64,000 nucleotides of DNA from Ruegeria denitrificans. GTDB lineage: Bacteria; Pseudomonadota; Alphaproteobacteria; Rhodobacterales; Rhodobacteraceae. The stretch covers positions 1-64,000 of the forward strand of contig NZ_CYUD01000011.1 of the NCBI RefSeq assembly GCF_001458295.1. Direction: 5' to 3'. A program made the position numbers and the translations under genes. The notes under the pieces were generated by a model. The model had not been told where the DNA came from. It saw only the letters and a program-made list of their open reading frames with translations, and did no database searches. This document shows, in pieces, positions 1-15,436 of the stretch (its first letter is position 1; every line of letters starts with the position of its first letter).

Positions 1-55
1 CAATCGTGCCGATGTTGACGTGCGGCTTATTACGCTCAAACTTTTCCTTTGCCAT
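1..55 (-). CDS. tuf: Elongation factor Tu, N-terminal fragment cut by window edge
   Basis: Only the first 18 codons are in the window. They read MAKEKFERNKPHVNIGTI, the start of bacterial EF-Tu, which carries aminoacyl-tRNA to the ribosome. The ATG is at 53-55 on the minus strand, and a purine-rich AAAGGAGG-like stretch lies just upstream. It follows fusA by about 60 bases in the same direction, completing the classic rpsL-rpsG-fusA-tuf (str) operon. The rest of the gene lies beyond the left edge. Confidence 0.95.
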   Translation of the reverse strand, partial: MAKEKFERNKPHVNIGTI

Positions 56-115
56 GATGGCCTCCTTTTTCGGTAATGAAGGGAGCCCCTGGCCGGAGCT
101 CCCTCAAATCTTCGC

Positions 116-2233
116 TTATGCGTATTTCGCCTGGATCTCGTCCGAGATGTTCTGCGGAACCGGATCGTAGTGGTCGAACTGCATGGTGAACTGGGCACGG
201 CCCGACGACATCGAACGCAGAGTGTTGATGTAGCCGAACATGTTGGCCAGCGGAACGAACGCGTCGATCGCGATTGCGTTGCCGCGCGGCTCTTGTCCAG
301 ACACCTGGCCCCGACGCGAGGTCAGGTCGCCGATGATACCGCCGGTGTATTCTTCCGGGGTGATCACTTCGACCTTCATGATCGGTTCCAGCAGTTTCGC
401 ACCGGCTTTGCGCATGCCTTCACGCATACACATACGACCCGCGATTTCGAACGCCAGAACGCTCGAGTCAACGTCGTGGAACTTACCGTCCAGCAGGGCA
501 ACCTTGAAGTCGATCACGGGGAAGCCAGCCAGCGGGCCGCTATCCATGACCGAGTTGATGCCTTTTTCAACACCCGGGATGTATTCCTTCGGAACAGCAC
601 CACCAACGATGCGGCTTTCGAACGAATAGCCTTCGCCTGCTTCGGTCGGCTGGATCTCCAGCTTGACTTCCGCGAACTGACCCGAACCACCCGACTGTTT
701 CTTGTGGGTGTAGGTGTGCTCAACCGGCATCGAGATAGTTTCACGGTATGCCACCTGCGGTGCACCGATGTTCGCCTCGACTTTGAATTCGCGCTTCAGA
801 CGGTCCACCAGGATGTCCAGGTGAAGTTCGCCCATGCCCTTCATGATGGTCTGACCCGATTCCAGGTCGGTTTCCACACGGAAGGACGGGTCTTCGGCGG
901 CCAGACGGGCCAGACCCTGGGACATCTTCTCTTGGTCACCCTTGGTTTTGGGCTCAACCGCGATTTCGATCACCGGATCGGGGAAGGTCATGGTTTCCAG
1001 AACCACCGGATCCTTGGCGTCGCACAGAGTGTCACCGGTGGTGGTGTCTTTCAGACCCGCCAGCGCGATGATGTCTCCTGCAAACGCTTCTTCGATCTCT
1101 TCCCGGTTGTTCGAGTGCATCATCATCATACGACCGATGCGCTCTTTCTTACCTTTGGTCGAGTTCAGGATCGAGTCACCCTTGTTCATGGTGCCCGAGT
1201 AGATCCGGGTAAAGGTCAGCGAGCCAACGAAGGGGTCGTTCATGATTTTGAACGCCAGGCCCGAGAAGGCCATGTTGTCGTCTGCACGACGAGCGATGTC
1301 ACGAACTTCTTCTTCGTCGCCGGGTTTGAAGCCCATGTAATCAACAACGTCCAGCGGGCTGGGCAGATAGTCGATCACAGCGTTGAGCAGCGGCTGAACG
1401 CCTTTGTTCTTGAACGCCGAACCACCCAGAACCGGAACGAACGCGATTTCCAGCGTACCTTTACGCAGCAGGGCGCGCAGGGTCGGAACGTCGGGCTCAT
1501 TGCCTTCCAGATACTCCATCATTGCGTCGTCGTCCATTTCGACGGCCGCTTCGATCATCTTACCGCGCCATTCGTCGGCCATGTCTTTCAGGCTGTCACG
1601 GATCGGTGCTTTGACCCAGCTTGCGCCCAGGTCTTCGCCCTGCCACAGCCATTCTTCCATGGTGACCAGGTCAACAAGACCTTCCAGCTCGGTTTCTGCA
1701 CCAATCGGAATACCAACCGGAACAGCACGTGCGCCGGTGCGATCTTCGATCATGCGAACGCAGTTGAAGAAGTCTGCGCCGATCTTGTCCATCTTGTTGA
1801 CAAAAACCATACGCGGAACCTTGTAGCGGTCAGCCTGACGCCACACGGTTTCGGTCTGGGGCTCAACGCCGGCGTTTGCGTCTAGAACGCAGACGGCACC
1901 GTCGAGAACCGCCAGCGAACGTTCAACTTCGATGGTGAAGTCAACGTGGCCGGGGGTGTCGATGATGTTCAGGCGGTGCTTGGGCGAGTCAGCAGTTTCA
2001 CCGTCTTCGGTGCGCTCCCAGAAGGTGGTGGTCGCAGCCGAAGTGATGGTGATGCCGCGTTCCTGCTCCTGCTCCATCCAGTCCATCGTGGCTGCACCAT
2101 CGTGCACCTCACCGATGTTGTGGGATTTGCCGGTGTAATACAGGATACGTTCCGAGCAGGTGGTCTTACCTGCATCGATATGCGCCATGATACCGAAGTT
2201 ACGGTAGTGGTTGAGTGTATATTCGCGTGCCAT
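116..2233 (-). CDS. fusA: Elongation factor G
   Basis: Translocase GTPase that moves tRNA-mRNA through the ribosome and, with RRF, recycles ribosomes. The 705 residues are the normal family length. The G domain is intact: P-loop AHIDAGKTT at residues 17-25, switch I RGITI at 59-63, DTPGH at 92-96 and NKMD at 146-149, followed by the usual domains II-V. It lies 18 bases downstream of rpsG and upstream of tuf, the canonical str-operon position. A second, degenerate EF-G-like gene is at 35569-37500; this one is clearly the housekeeping copy because all GTPase motifs are conserved. Confidence 0.98.
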   Translation of the reverse strand: MAREYTLNHYRNFGIMAHIDAGKTTCSERILYYTGKSHNIGEVHDGAATMDWMEQEQERGITITSAATTTFWERTEDGETADSPKHRLNIIDTPGHVDFTIEVERSLAVLDGAVCVLDANAGVEPQTETVWRQADRYKVPRMVFVNKMDKIGADFFNCVRMIEDRTGARAVPVGIPIGAETELEGLVDLVTMEEWLWQGEDLGASWVKAPIRDSLKDMADEWRGKMIEAAVEMDDDAMMEYLEGNEPDVPTLRALLRKGTLEIAFVPVLGGSAFKNKGVQPLLNAVIDYLPSPLDVVDYMGFKPGDEEEVRDIARRADDNMAFSGLAFKIMNDPFVGSLTFTRIYSGTMNKGDSILNSTKGKKERIGRMMMMHSNNREEIEEAFAGDIIALAGLKDTTTGDTLCDAKDPVVLETMTFPDPVIEIAVEPKTKGDQEKMSQGLARLAAEDPSFRVETDLESGQTIMKGMGELHLDILVDRLKREFKVEANIGAPQVAYRETISMPVEHTYTHKKQSGGSGQFAEVKLEIQPTEAGEGYSFESRIVGGAVPKEYIPGVEKGINSVMDSGPLAGFPVIDFKVALLDGKFHDVDSSVLAFEIAGRMCMREGMRKAGAKLLEPIMKVEVITPEEYTGGIIGDLTSRRGQVSGQEPRGNAIAIDAFVPLANMFGYINTLRSMSSGRAQFTMQFDHYDPVPQNISDEIQAKYA

Positions 2234-2251
2234 TTTGATAAGCCTCTGGAA

Positions 2252-2737
<486 letters not shown>

Positions 2738-3109
2738 TTACTTGGGACGCTTCGCGCCGTATTTCGAACGACGCTGCTTACGGTCTTTGACGCCCTGAGT
2801 ATCCAGAACACCGCGCAGGATGTGGTAACGCACACCGGGAAGGTCTTTCACACGGCCGCCACGGATCAGAACAACCGAGTGTTCCTGCAGGTTGTGGCTT
2901 TCACCGGGGATGTACGAGATGACCTCGAACCCGTTGGTCAGGCGCACTTTGGCAACCTTACGCATAGCCGAGTTCGGCTTCTTCGGCGTGGTGGTATACA
3001 CACGGGTGCAGACGCCGCGTTTCTGCGGGCACTGCTCCAGGTGCATGGACTTCGAGCGTTTTACTTTGGGCTGCCGCGGCTTGCGGATCAGCTGTTGAAT
3101 AGTTGGCAT
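2738..3109 (-). CDS. rpsL: 30S ribosomal protein S12
   Basis: Decoding-centre protein of the 30S subunit. I start it at [13 protein letters not shown] (3109), giving the universal 123 residues; a longer in-frame extension to 3199 has no family support. The streptomycin-relevant lysines are present in their usual contexts (TTPKKPNS and GGRVKDLPG), so this is the ordinary drug-sensitive form. It is the first gene of rpsL-rpsG-fusA-tuf, and a good sigma-70 type promoter lies about 225 bases upstream. Confidence 0.98.
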   Translation of the reverse strand: MPTIQQLIRKPRQPKVKRSKSMHLEQCPQKRGVCTRVYTTTPKKPNSAMRKVAKVRLTNGFEVISYIPGESHNLQEHSVVLIRGGRVKDLPGVRYHILRGVLDTQGVKDRKQRRSKYGAKRPK

Positions 3110-3334
3110 TCCGGTTTCTTCCCCGTTTTGCAACACACATGACATGCACGCGCATTGCGTGCGGTTAAATTTGCTGCACTTATGCGTCCACAAGCGCAAA
3201 ACCCGCGAGCGTTCCCATTCCGAGGTGAACGTCGCGGTTGATTATCAGAGGGCGCGAACTGCAAAATTGTCCGGGCCTTGACCAGTTCATTACTGGAATC
3301 GGATATGGGGCGGCCCCCGCACCGAGATGACGCG

Positions 3335-3363
3335 CGTATATGAGGAGTCGGCCCGAGTGTCAA
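3335..3363 (-). promoter_or_regulatory. Predicted sigma-70 promoter of the rpsL-rpsG-fusA-tuf operon
   Basis: On the minus strand there is a perfect -35 TTGACA (3358-3363) and a -10 TATACG (3335-3340), separated by exactly 17 bases. This predicts a start near 3328 and a leader of about 220 nt before rpsL. It is the only strong promoter-like pair seen in the 394-base gap 3110-3503, which otherwise shows no gene. Confidence 0.7.
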
Positions 3364-3503
3364 CAGTGCAAGCTCAGGTGTGCCAGACTGGCCTGTTCGC
3401 CTAGGATTATCAGGTGCTTTGCAAGACCGCCAGAACCGTCTGGCGTTGCGGGCGGCAGCAGACACCGGCATAGTGAATTCGGTATTCTGACAATGGACGC
3501 ACC

Positions 3504-4325
3504 ATGCAAGTGATTGGCCTTTGCCGCTTTTCTTTCCCGGCCCTTGGCAGTTTTCAGATCGAACATGAAACACTCGAAGAACGGCGCCGTTATCTGTACG
3601 ACCCAAAACGATTGGAAGAGAGGTTTCGCCTCTTTGAATCTTCTACCCTGCCCTGTTTTCGAGAGCATACAGATGAGGACTTCGTGCTGTTAGTGGCGGT
3701 AGGAGAATGCCTGCCTAAATCCGCATTCGATCGGCTGCATGATCTGACGGCTGATATCAAACAGATTCAGATCGTACAGAAATCGGCAGAGACCGACAAA
3801 AAGCACCGCCACATTATGAAGGATATTCTGCACACGGCCCGCACCGATCCGGACCAGCCCTGTCTACAATTCCGACATGACGATGACGATGCTGTTTCCG
3901 TTGATTTTGTAGAGCGCCTCCGCGACGCAGCCGAGGACTGTAAGACGCTTATGAGCCGGAACCACACGGTCGGCATAGATTTCAACAAGGGATTTATCGC
4001 CCGCTTGAATTCGGAAGGGGTACATGTGGCCGAGACCTTCAAATCGCTGATAGGCGTGGGTCTGGGCATGTATGTTTCTGGCGGTTGCAAACATACGATT
4101 TTCAGTTTCGCCCACCACCGTATCGGTCGTTTCATGCCTGTCGTCAGTTATCCGGATGCGCCCATGTGGGTGCGCTCCATGCATACGTCCAACGATTCAT
4201 GGGGTGCCCGCAACAGCAACGAAGAATTACAGCCCCTGACACCCAAACAAGAAGGCGAATTCATCGCTCGTTTTGCGATTGATCAAAATCGTGTCCGTCA
4301 GGTTCACTCGGCAGGTTGGACCTGA
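3504..4325 (+). CDS. Putative glycosyltransferase (rhamnosyltransferase-like family)
   Basis: A 273-residue protein beginning MQVIGLCRFSFPALGSFQ. The overall pattern (N-terminal LCRFSFPALG, then YDPKRLEERFRLFE and a conserved RHDDDDAVSVDFVERL acidic segment that could bind nucleotide sugar and metal) matches the putative rhamnosyltransferase family common in Rhodobacterales. The substrate cannot be read from the sequence. It points away from rpsL and converges on the DMT exporter, overlapping its 3' end by 22 bases (4304-4325). There is no strong Shine-Dalgarno; GGAC lies about 9 bases before the ATG. Family assignment is from memory of the conserved pattern. Confidence 0.7.
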   Translation: MQVIGLCRFSFPALGSFQIEHETLEERRRYLYDPKRLEERFRLFESSTLPCFREHTDEDFVLLVAVGECLPKSAFDRLHDLTADIKQIQIVQKSAETDKKHRHIMKDILHTARTDPDQPCLQFRHDDDDAVSVDFVERLRDAAEDCKTLMSRNHTVGIDFNKGFIARLNSEGVHVAETFKSLIGVGLGMYVSGGCKHTIFSFAHHRIGRFMPVVSYPDAPMWVRSMHTSNDSWGARNSNEELQPLTPKQEGEFIARFAIDQNRVRQVHSAGWT

Positions 4326-5173
4326 CGTTCGCGGAACAATGTGAACAGACCCGCCCCAACGACCAGGGTCGCGCCTAACATTGTGATAGTGTCCGGCCAG
4401 TCTCCGAATACCAACCAACCCAGCGCCAGCGCCCAGATCAGGCTGGAATACCGGAAGGGTGCGACAAAGCCGACCTCGCCCACGCGCATGACCATGACGC
4501 TGAACAGATAGCCCCCCAGTACGAACACCGCTGCCGAAGCCATCATCAGGCCAGCCCCGACCGATACCGGTTCCCAGCCTGTCGCAATGGTGGCAACCCC
4601 AGCCGACACTGTAATCGTCACTGACGTGGCCAGAGTGACCGCCAGCGAGGGCACATGCACCGACATACGCCGCGTGATCAGATCCCGCGCTGTGACCGAG
4701 GCCATCGCAACCAAGGCATAGATCGCGTATATGCTGAACCCTTCGGGACCCGGCCGCACGATCAACAGCATTCCGGCAAAGCCCAGCACAATCGCCAGCA
4801 CCCGCCGCCACCCGATATGTTCACCAAAAAACAGTACGGCCCCCAACGTGACCGTTAACGGCAAGGCCTGTAACACCGCAGTCACGTTGGCAAGCGGCAT
4901 GTGCAGCAACGCGGTCAGGAAGAAGTACGTGGCCGACAGCTCGGCCAGACACCGGAAGGCCACCAGCCATTTGTCATGACGTGGAAAATTCAGATGCAAC
5001 GCCCCTAAATGACGGGCCAGCAGGAAGACCAGAACCGTCGCCAGAAGCCCGCGCATTGCAACCATCTGAAACAGCGGTATCTCGGCACCTGCGGCCTTGA
5101 TCAGAGCATCATTGATGGTAAAGGCCGCCATGCTGCCCATCATCAGCAGCGCGCCTTTCACGTTTGGGGTCAT
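4304..5173 (-). CDS. DMT-superfamily transporter (EamA domains)
   Basis: Inner-membrane drug/metabolite transporter of 289 residues with about ten hydrophobic helices in two EamA repeats. The N-terminus MTPNVKGALLMMGSMAAFTI is typical, and the second repeat starts around VTARDLITRRM. These proteins usually export metabolites such as amino acids or take up solutes; the substrate here is unknown. It converges on the glycosyltransferase with a 22-base 3' overlap and no room for a separate terminator. Confidence 0.88.
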   Translation of the reverse strand: MTPNVKGALLMMGSMAAFTINDALIKAAGAEIPLFQMVAMRGLLATVLVFLLARHLGALHLNFPRHDKWLVAFRCLAELSATYFFLTALLHMPLANVTAVLQALPLTVTLGAVLFFGEHIGWRRVLAIVLGFAGMLLIVRPGPEGFSIYAIYALVAMASVTARDLITRRMSVHVPSLAVTLATSVTITVSAGVATIATGWEPVSVGAGLMMASAAVFVLGGYLFSVMVMRVGEVGFVAPFRYSSLIWALALGWLVFGDWPDTITMLGATLVVGAGLFTLFRERQVQPAE

Positions 5174-5285
5174 TTTGGCAGGTCCGGTTGCAAGTCAATA
5201 ATCGCATTGGCCCAACCGACTGTCGCAATGTCAACGCATCCGAGCAAATTTAGACGGAAATCACAATTGTTTTGGTCTCGCGCTT

Positions 5286-6065
5286 TTAGAGACCGAAGAC
5301 ACGACCGCCTCCGATACCTTCCACAGCCACTCCTGCACTCAGGTTATGGGTCGCAATCAACCCTCCGGACATGTTCAGCACCCCAAGCCGGTTACCATTT
5401 TGAAGCGCGACATAAAGCTCTCGTCGATCTGAGTTGATACCGAGGCCAAACCGTTCAATCTGCAGCGCCGCACCGACAGCAGGGTTGGTGGCTCGGATAA
5501 TCCTCTTGGTATTACCGTTCAGGTCTATCTCGGCGATCAGCCGATTTCGTATGAACAAGATGTACAAAGTTTTCGTATTTTCGTCGAAAGCTACTCCTCC
5601 GATGGGGCCTTGGGGTTGTCCAATTCTGATGTTGCGGACGAATTGCCCGTCACGCGTCAATTCCGAGATCATCAATCCATTCGGATGATCAAGGAATAGA
5701 TGACCATCTGACTCACGGACAGCTAAACCACACTCTTTGATCGGGAATTCGTCGGGTGTGAAACCACCGCACCCGGCCGGAACCCGCTGGGCTGAAAAAG
5801 TGCGCAGGACCCGCCCATCGCGATCAAGTTCCTGTAGCTGAGTGCCGGGAAGATTGCGCAGGAATATCCGCTCGCGCGCGTCATCATATGCAAGACCGAC
5901 GATGGAGGAGGAAATCGGGATCAAACGGGTGGACCCGTCTGGAATCTTAATTTCCCGAGAAGGCTGACCTGGCGGCATACCAACATAGGCATAATCAGTA
6001 CAGCCAAGCAGAAGCCCAAACCCTGCAATGGTAAACGCACGACACAGATTCAACACGGACAGCAT
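5286..6065 (-). CDS. Predicted lipoprotein with beta-propeller-like repeats, unknown function
   Basis: Starting at ATG 6065, which has GGAG eight bases upstream, the product is 259 residues and begins MLSVLNLCRAFTIAGFGLLLGC. LLLGC is a good lipobox, predicting an acylated Cys near residue 22. A TTG eighteen bases further upstream is less likely. The mature part has repeated strands such as SIVGLAYDDARERIFLR, GGVAFDENTKTLYILF and GLGINSDRRELYVAL, spaced like blades of an NHL/SMP-30-type propeller. No catalytic residues were recognised. It is isolated between the DMT exporter and the rpoC terminator. Confidence 0.65.
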   Translation of the reverse strand: MLSVLNLCRAFTIAGFGLLLGCTDYAYVGMPPGQPSREIKIPDGSTRLIPISSSIVGLAYDDARERIFLRNLPGTQLQELDRDGRVLRTFSAQRVPAGCGGFTPDEFPIKECGLAVRESDGHLFLDHPNGLMISELTRDGQFVRNIRIGQPQGPIGGVAFDENTKTLYILFIRNRLIAEIDLNGNTKRIIRATNPAVGAALQIERFGLGINSDRRELYVALQNGNRLGVLNMSGGLIATHNLSAGVAVEGIGGGRVFGL

Positions 6066-6254
6066 GATCCGATCTCCAGCCAAATATTGGTTAAAATAAG
6101 AATAAGCGTATCACAAAAAGTGTATTCACTGAATAAGATCGCACTTTATCACTTCTGAAATGCAATCTTCCTGCAGCCCTTGTCACGCGAGGTGAGTTCG
6201 AAATGCCGCTCTCCAAGCATTCTGTTCTAAGGGGGACCTATTCAGGTTAACCAA

Positions 6255-6284
6255 CAAAAAAGGCCCCGCGAACTCGCGGGGCCT
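6255..6284 (-). terminator. Rho-independent terminator after rpoC
   Basis: On the minus strand AGGCCCCGCGAGTTCGCGGGGCCT folds into a 10-11 bp GC-rich hairpin (6261-6284) followed directly by a run of six T (6255-6260). It lies 24 bases after the rpoC stop and ends the rplJ-rplL-rpoB-rpoC transcript. Confidence 0.92.
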
Positions 6285-6307
6285 GATCTTTGGACTATCG
6301 TAGTCGC

Positions 6308-9300
6308 TTACTCGCGGCTTTCCGGGGTTTCGACCAGAACGTCCAGCTCGTCGCCAACCATATCGTCGTCGACCATCGGCGCCGCCAGTGCAGCGGCCGC
6401 TTCGGCCTCTTCCCGGCGGGCTTCGATCACGACGTTGTCGCGGCCCTGAGCAACCTGACGCACGGCCTGAGTCGCTCCACCGGTACCGGCAGGGATCAGA
6501 CGACCAACGATGACGTTCTCTTTCAGGCCAACCAGTTTGTCCTTCTTGCCCTGAACCGAAGCTTCGGTCAGCACGCGGGTGGTTTCCTGGAACGACGCCG
6601 CCGAGATGAACGAACGTGTCTGCAGCGAGGCTTTGGTGATCCCCAAAAGGATCGGTTCGCCCTGAGCCGGACGGCCGCCACGCGAGAGTGTCTTCTCGTT
6701 GGCTGCGTCGAACTCCTGCTTGTCGACATGTTCGCCTTTCAGCAGGGTGGTGTCGCCTGAATCCAGGATCTCCCACTTCTGCAGCATCTGGCGCACGATG
6801 ACCTCGATGTGCTTGTCGTTGATCTTCACGCCCTGCAGACGATAGACGTCCTGCACCTCGTCGATCATGTAATCCGCCAGCGCTTCGACCCCCATGATGG
6901 ACAGGATGTCATGCGGAGCCGGGTTACCGTCCATCAGGTATTCACCCTTCTGGATGAAGTCCCCTTCGGCGACCGGGATGTGCTTGCCCTTGGGCACCAT
7001 GTATTCGATGGTCTCCATGGACTCGTCAGCCGGTTCGATGCTGATGCGGCGCTTGTTCTTGTAGTCGCGGCCAAAGCGCACGTAACCATCGGCTTCTGCG
7101 ATGATCGCGTGATCTTTCGGACGGCGGGCTTCGAACAGTTCGGCCACACGCGGCAGACCACCGGTGATGTCCTTGGTCTTGGCGCCTTCACGCGGGATAC
7201 GCGCGACAACGTCACCGGCTTCGATCTGCTGGCCGTCTTCGACCGACAGGATCGCATCCACCGACATCGGATAGTGAACCGGGTTGCCCGCGTCGTTGCG
7301 GACCGGCTCGCCATCTTCACCAACCAGAATGATCTCGGGCTTCAGGTCGCTGCCTTTGGGGGCGGCGCGCCAGTCGATCACGATCTTCTGGGTCATACCG
7401 GTCGCTTCATCGGTCTCATCCCGGACAGCAAGGCCCGAAACCAGATCAACGTATTTCGCGGTACCGGCTTTCTCGGCGATGATTGGCAGGGTGTAGGGAT
7501 CCCATTCGTACAGCTTGTCACCGCGAGCAACCTTGGAACCGTCCTTGACGAACAGCTTGGAACCATAGCCCAGCTTGTGGCTGGCACGTTCCTCGCCGTG
7601 TTCGTCTTTGATCACCAGCTTCATGTTCCGGCCCATGACCAGGATTTCACCTGCGGAATTGGCCAGAACCTGCGGGTTCTCGAACGAAACCACACCGTCT
7701 TGACTGGCTTCCTGGAACGACTGCTGTCCGCCCTGGGCAACACCACCGATGTGGAAAGTCCGCATCGTCAGCTGTGTACCGGGTTCACCGATGGACTGGG
7801 CGGCGATGATGCCAACCGCTTCGCCTGTATTGACCCGCGTACCACGTGCAAGGTCACGACCGTAGCAGGTGGCGCAAACGCCCTCTTCCGACTCACAAGT
7901 CAGAGGCGAACGGATGCGCATCGACGCAACAGCGGCCTCGTCGATCATGTCAGCCATACGTTCGTCGATCAGCTGGCCTGCAGCGACCAGAACCTCGTCC
8001 GTGCCCGGACGCAGAACGTCATCGGCAGAGACACGGCCCAGCACACGTTCGGCCAGAGACGCAACAACCTCACCGTCGTTGACAGCGGCTTCGGCAGTGA
8101 TCGCACGCTCGGTGCCGCAGTCGATCTCACGAACGATACAATCCTGCGCCACGTCCACCAGACGACGGGTCAGGTAACCCGAGTTCGCCGTCTTCAGAGC
8201 GGTATCCGACAGACCCTTACGGGCACCGTGGGTCGAGTTGAAGTACTCGAGAACAGTCAGACCTTCTTTAAAGTTCGAGATGATCGGCGTCTCGATGATG
8301 TCACCGTTCGGCTTGGCCATCAGACCGCGCATACCGCCCAGCTGTTTCATCTGAGTAACCGAGCCACGCGCACCCGAGTGGGCCATCATGTAGACCGAAT
8401 TCGGCTCTTGCTCAGAACCGTCTGCAGCCCGATCCGACGATGAGATTGTGCTCATCATTGCATCGGTGACGCGATCGTTACACTTCGACCAGGCATCAAC
8501 AACTTTGTTGTACTTTTCACCCTGAGTGATCAGGCCGTCCATGTACTGCTGTTCAAAATCCTTCACCTGACCGCGGGTGTCATCAACGATGCCCCACTTG
8601 TCGTCCGGAATGACCATGTCGTCCTTACCGAACGAGATGCCCGCCTTGAACGCTTCTTTGAAGCCCATCGACATGATCTGGTCACAGAAGATAACCGACT
8701 CTTTCTGACCGCAATAACGGTAGACGGTGTCGATCACCTGCTGCACTTCTTTCTTCCGCAGCAGGCGGTTGACCAGCTCGAAAGGCGCCTTGTTGTTCAT
8801 TGGCAGCAAGGCACCCAGACGCAGACGGCCCGGAGTTGTCTCGAAACGCTTCTGAACTTCGTTGCCTTCGTCGTCGATCTGCGTGATCCGCGCGGTGATC
8901 TTGGTGTGCAGGTGCACTTCGCCGGAATCCAGCGCATGCTGAACTTCGTCGATCGAACCAAACACTTTGCCTTCACCGGGCATGCCTTCACGTTCCAAGG
9001 TCACGTAGTACAGACCCAGGATCATATCCTGCGACGGAACGATGATCGGTGCGCCGTTTGCGGGCGACAGAACGTTGTTCGTCGACATCATCAGAACACG
9101 GGCTTCCAGCTGGGCCTCAAGGCTCAGCGGGACGTGCACGGCCATCTGGTCACCGTCGAAGTCGGCGTTAAAGGCCGAACAGACCAGCGGGTGCAGCTGG
9201 ATGGCTTTACCTTCGATCAGAACCGGCTCGAACGCCTGAATGCCAAGACGGTGCAGCGTCGGCGCACGGTTCAGCATGACAGGGTGTTCGCGGATCACCT

Positions 9301-10549
9301 CGTCGAGGATATCCCACACTTCGGGACGCTCTTTTTCGACCAGCTTCTTCGCCTGTTTCACGGTCGAAGACAGACCCTTGGCTTCAAGGCGCGAGTAGAT
9401 GAACGGCTTGAACAGCTCCAACGCCATCTTCTTGGGCAGACCACACTGGTGCAGCTTGAGTTCCGGCCCGGTCACGATGACCGAACGGCCCGAGAAGTCG
9501 ACGCGCTTACCCAGAAGGTTCTGACGGAAGCGGCCCTGCTTACCTTTCAGCATGTCCGACAGCGATTTCAGCGGGCGCTTGTTGGCGCCGGTGATCACGC
9601 GGCCACGACGACCGTTGTCGAACAGAGCATCAACGGATTCCTGCAGCATCCGCTTTTCGTTGCGGACGATGATGTCAGGCGCGCGCAGTTCGATCAGACG
9701 CTTCAGGCGGTTGTTCCGGTTGATGACACGGCGATACAGATCGTTCAGATCCGAAGTCGCAAAACGGCCGCCATCCAGCGGAACCAGCGGACGCAGTTCC
9801 GGCGGAATGACCGGAATCACGGTCATCACCATCCATTCAGGCCGGTTGCCCGACTCAAGGAAGGATTCGACAACCTTCAGACGCTTGATGATCTTCTTTG
9901 GCTTCAGCTCACCGGTTGCTTCGGCCAGATCAGCACGCAGCTGCTCGGCTTCGGCTTCCAGATCGATCTGGGCCAGCATCTCACGGATGGCTTCAGCACC
10001 GATATTGGCGGTGAACGCGTCCATGCCATAGGCATCCTGCGCGTCCATATACTCTTCTTCGGTCAGCATCTGGCCATAGGACAGGTCGGTCAGACCGGGC
10101 TCGATGACGACATAGTTTTCAAAGTACAGAACGCGTTCCAGATCGCGCAGCGTCATGTCCAGCATCAGACCGATGCGGGACGGCAGCGACTTCAGGAACC
10201 AGATGTGCGCAACGGGTGCTGCCAGTTCGATGTGGCCCATACGCTCGCGGCGGACTTTCTGCAGGGTGACTTCCACACCGCATTTCTCGCAGACAACGCC
10301 GCGATACTTCATCCGCTTATATTTGCCGCACAGACATTCGTAATCTTTGATCGGGCCAAAGATACGCGCGCAGAACAGACCGTCACGCTCGGGCTTGAAC
10401 GTCCGGTAGTTGATGGTTTCGGGTTTCTTGATCTCGCCATAGGACCAAGACAGAATCCGCTCGGGCGACGCCAATGAGACTTTGATTTCGTCAAAGACTT
10501 TCGGCGGCGTCAGCGGGTTGAACGGGTTATTGGTGATTTCCTGGTTCAT
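6308..10549 (-). CDS. rpoC: DNA-directed RNA polymerase subunit beta'
   Basis: Catalytic largest subunit of RNA polymerase, 1413 residues, normal for alphaproteobacteria. Visible landmarks: the N-terminal zinc-ribbon [19 protein letters not shown] at about residues 71-89, the active-site Mg-binding [14 protein letters not shown] near residue 460, the second zinc cluster ([15 protein letters not shown]), and the trigger loop and C-terminal jaw. It starts [20 protein letters not shown], 49 bases after rpoB, and ends before a strong terminator. Confidence 0.99.
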   Translation of the reverse strand: MNQEITNNPFNPLTPPKVFDEIKVSLASPERILSWSYGEIKKPETINYRTFKPERDGLFCARIFGPIKDYECLCGKYKRMKYRGVVCEKCGVEVTLQKVRRERMGHIELAAPVAHIWFLKSLPSRIGLMLDMTLRDLERVLYFENYVVIEPGLTDLSYGQMLTEEEYMDAQDAYGMDAFTANIGAEAIREMLAQIDLEAEAEQLRADLAEATGELKPKKIIKRLKVVESFLESGNRPEWMVMTVIPVIPPELRPLVPLDGGRFATSDLNDLYRRVINRNNRLKRLIELRAPDIIVRNEKRMLQESVDALFDNGRRGRVITGANKRPLKSLSDMLKGKQGRFRQNLLGKRVDFSGRSVIVTGPELKLHQCGLPKKMALELFKPFIYSRLEAKGLSSTVKQAKKLVEKERPEVWDILDEVIREHPVMLNRAPTLHRLGIQAFEPVLIEGKAIQLHPLVCSAFNADFDGDQMAVHVPLSLEAQLEARVLMMSTNNVLSPANGAPIIVPSQDMILGLYYVTLEREGMPGEGKVFGSIDEVQHALDSGEVHLHTKITARITQIDDEGNEVQKRFETTPGRLRLGALLPMNNKAPFELVNRLLRKKEVQQVIDTVYRYCGQKESVIFCDQIMSMGFKEAFKAGISFGKDDMVIPDDKWGIVDDTRGQVKDFEQQYMDGLITQGEKYNKVVDAWSKCNDRVTDAMMSTISSSDRAADGSEQEPNSVYMMAHSGARGSVTQMKQLGGMRGLMAKPNGDIIETPIISNFKEGLTVLEYFNSTHGARKGLSDTALKTANSGYLTRRLVDVAQDCIVREIDCGTERAITAEAAVNDGEVVASLAERVLGRVSADDVLRPGTDEVLVAAGQLIDERMADMIDEAAVASMRIRSPLTCESEEGVCATCYGRDLARGTRVNTGEAVGIIAAQSIGEPGTQLTMRTFHIGGVAQGGQQSFQEASQDGVVSFENPQVLANSAGEILVMGRNMKLVIKDEHGEERASHKLGYGSKLFVKDGSKVARGDKLYEWDPYTLPIIAEKAGTAKYVDLVSGLAVRDETDEATGMTQKIVIDWRAAPKGSDLKPEIILVGEDGEPVRNDAGNPVHYPMSVDAILSVEDGQQIEAGDVVARIPREGAKTKDITGGLPRVAELFEARRPKDHAIIAEADGYVRFGRDYKNKRRISIEPADESMETIEYMVPKGKHIPVAEGDFIQKGEYLMDGNPAPHDILSIMGVEALADYMIDEVQDVYRLQGVKINDKHIEVIVRQMLQKWEILDSGDTTLLKGEHVDKQEFDAANEKTLSRGGRPAQGEPILLGITKASLQTRSFISAASFQETTRVLTEASVQGKKDKLVGLKENVIVGRLIPAGTGGATQAVRQVAQGRDNVVIEARREEAEAAAALAAPMVDDDMVGDELDVLVETPESRE

Positions 10550-10598
10550 TTTGCGTCCTTACAAATTGGGATGGGATGAGTGTGGGGCGTTGCCGCCC

Positions 10599-14732
<4,134 letters not shown>

Positions 14733-14866
14733 GTCAGATGTCACCTTTCGATGTTCTCATCGGGCAAAGACACCGTCGGGCCCCGGCGCCTTGCACATTC
14801 GAGACGACACGTTCGGATCAATTCATGGCCACCGTCCCGAAGGCAGCCTCCCGATCCAAGAACCGC

Positions 14867-14907
14867 GTCTTAGAAAACGCCCCACCCGATGAGGCACTTT
14901 CTAAGAC
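14867..14907 (-). promoter_or_regulatory. Second hairpin in the rplL-rpoB spacer
   Basis: Perfect 10-bp arms gtcttagaaa (14867-14876) and tttctaagac (14898-14907) enclose a GC-rich 21-base interior that can itself pair partly. There is no T-run, so it is not a classical terminator. It lies directly after the hairpin at 14914-14943 in transcript order and may serve as a processing or attenuation structure between rplL and rpoB. Confidence 0.6.
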
Positions 14908-14913
14908 AGGTTC

Positions 14914-14943
14914 GGCTGGACCCGGATTTCTCCGGGCCCAGCC
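14914..14943 (-). promoter_or_regulatory. rplL-rpoB attenuator-like hairpin with GAAA tetraloop
   Basis: In the transcript, GGCTGGGCCCGGA and TCCGGGTCCAGCC form a 13-bp stem (one G-U pair) capped by GAAA, 39 bases after the rplL stop. It is not followed by a U-run. In Escherichia coli the rplL-rpoB gap holds a partial terminator and an RNase III site that set the ratio of L7/L12 to RNA polymerase; the same role is an inference here. Confidence 0.65.
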
Positions 14944-14982
14944 AAAATTTGCGGCACATCAGCGATGCACCTGTCGATTGGC

Positions 14983-15357
14983 TTAGGCCAGCTCGACCTC
15001 GGCGCCAGCTGCTTCCAGCTTGCCTTTGACTTCTTCGGCTTCTTCTTTCGAAACGCCTTCTTTGATCTTGCCGCCGGCTTCGACCAGTTCCTTGGCTTCT
15101 TTCAGGCCCAGACCAGTGATGCCGCGAACTTCTTTGATCACGTTGATTTTCGAAGCGCCGGCGTTCTTCAGAACGACGTCGAATTCGGTTTTTTCTTCCT
15201 CGGCTGCGCCACCGGCGTCGCCACCAGCTGCGACCATTACGGCGCCGCCAGCTGCGGGCTCGATGCCGTATTCGTCTTTGAGGATGGTTTTCAGTTCTTG
15301 TGCTTCCAGCAGGGTCAGACCCACGATGCTTTCTGCGAGTGCTTTCAGATCAGCCAT
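14983..15357 (-). CDS. rplL: 50S ribosomal protein L7/L12
   Basis: Stalk protein that recruits translational GTPases, 124 residues. It shows the N-terminal dimerisation region ([20 protein letters not shown]), an Ala/Gly-rich hinge around residues 38-52, and the C-terminal factor-binding domain ending [14 protein letters not shown]. It lies 79 bases after rplJ, and the spacer before rpoB carries two hairpins. Confidence 0.98.
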   Translation of the reverse strand: MADLKALAESIVGLTLLEAQELKTILKDEYGIEPAAGGAVMVAAGGDAGGAAEEEKTEFDVVLKNAGASKINVIKEVRGITGLGLKEAKELVEAGGKIKEGVSKEEAEEVKGKLEAAGAEVELA

Positions 15358-15436
15358 TTTATCAGCTCTTTCCGTTTACAGTGTGTGTTCCAACGTCAGG
15401 GTGTTTACCCTACGCAGATCATTCAGTGCCAACCGC

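Noticed and set aside
8906-10477. Long plus-strand open frame (523 codons) across rpoC, and similar ones across fusA (170-1885) and rpoB (11133-12689)
   Set aside because: These are antisense shadows of highly conserved housekeeping genes, with no ribosome-binding sites or recognisable products.
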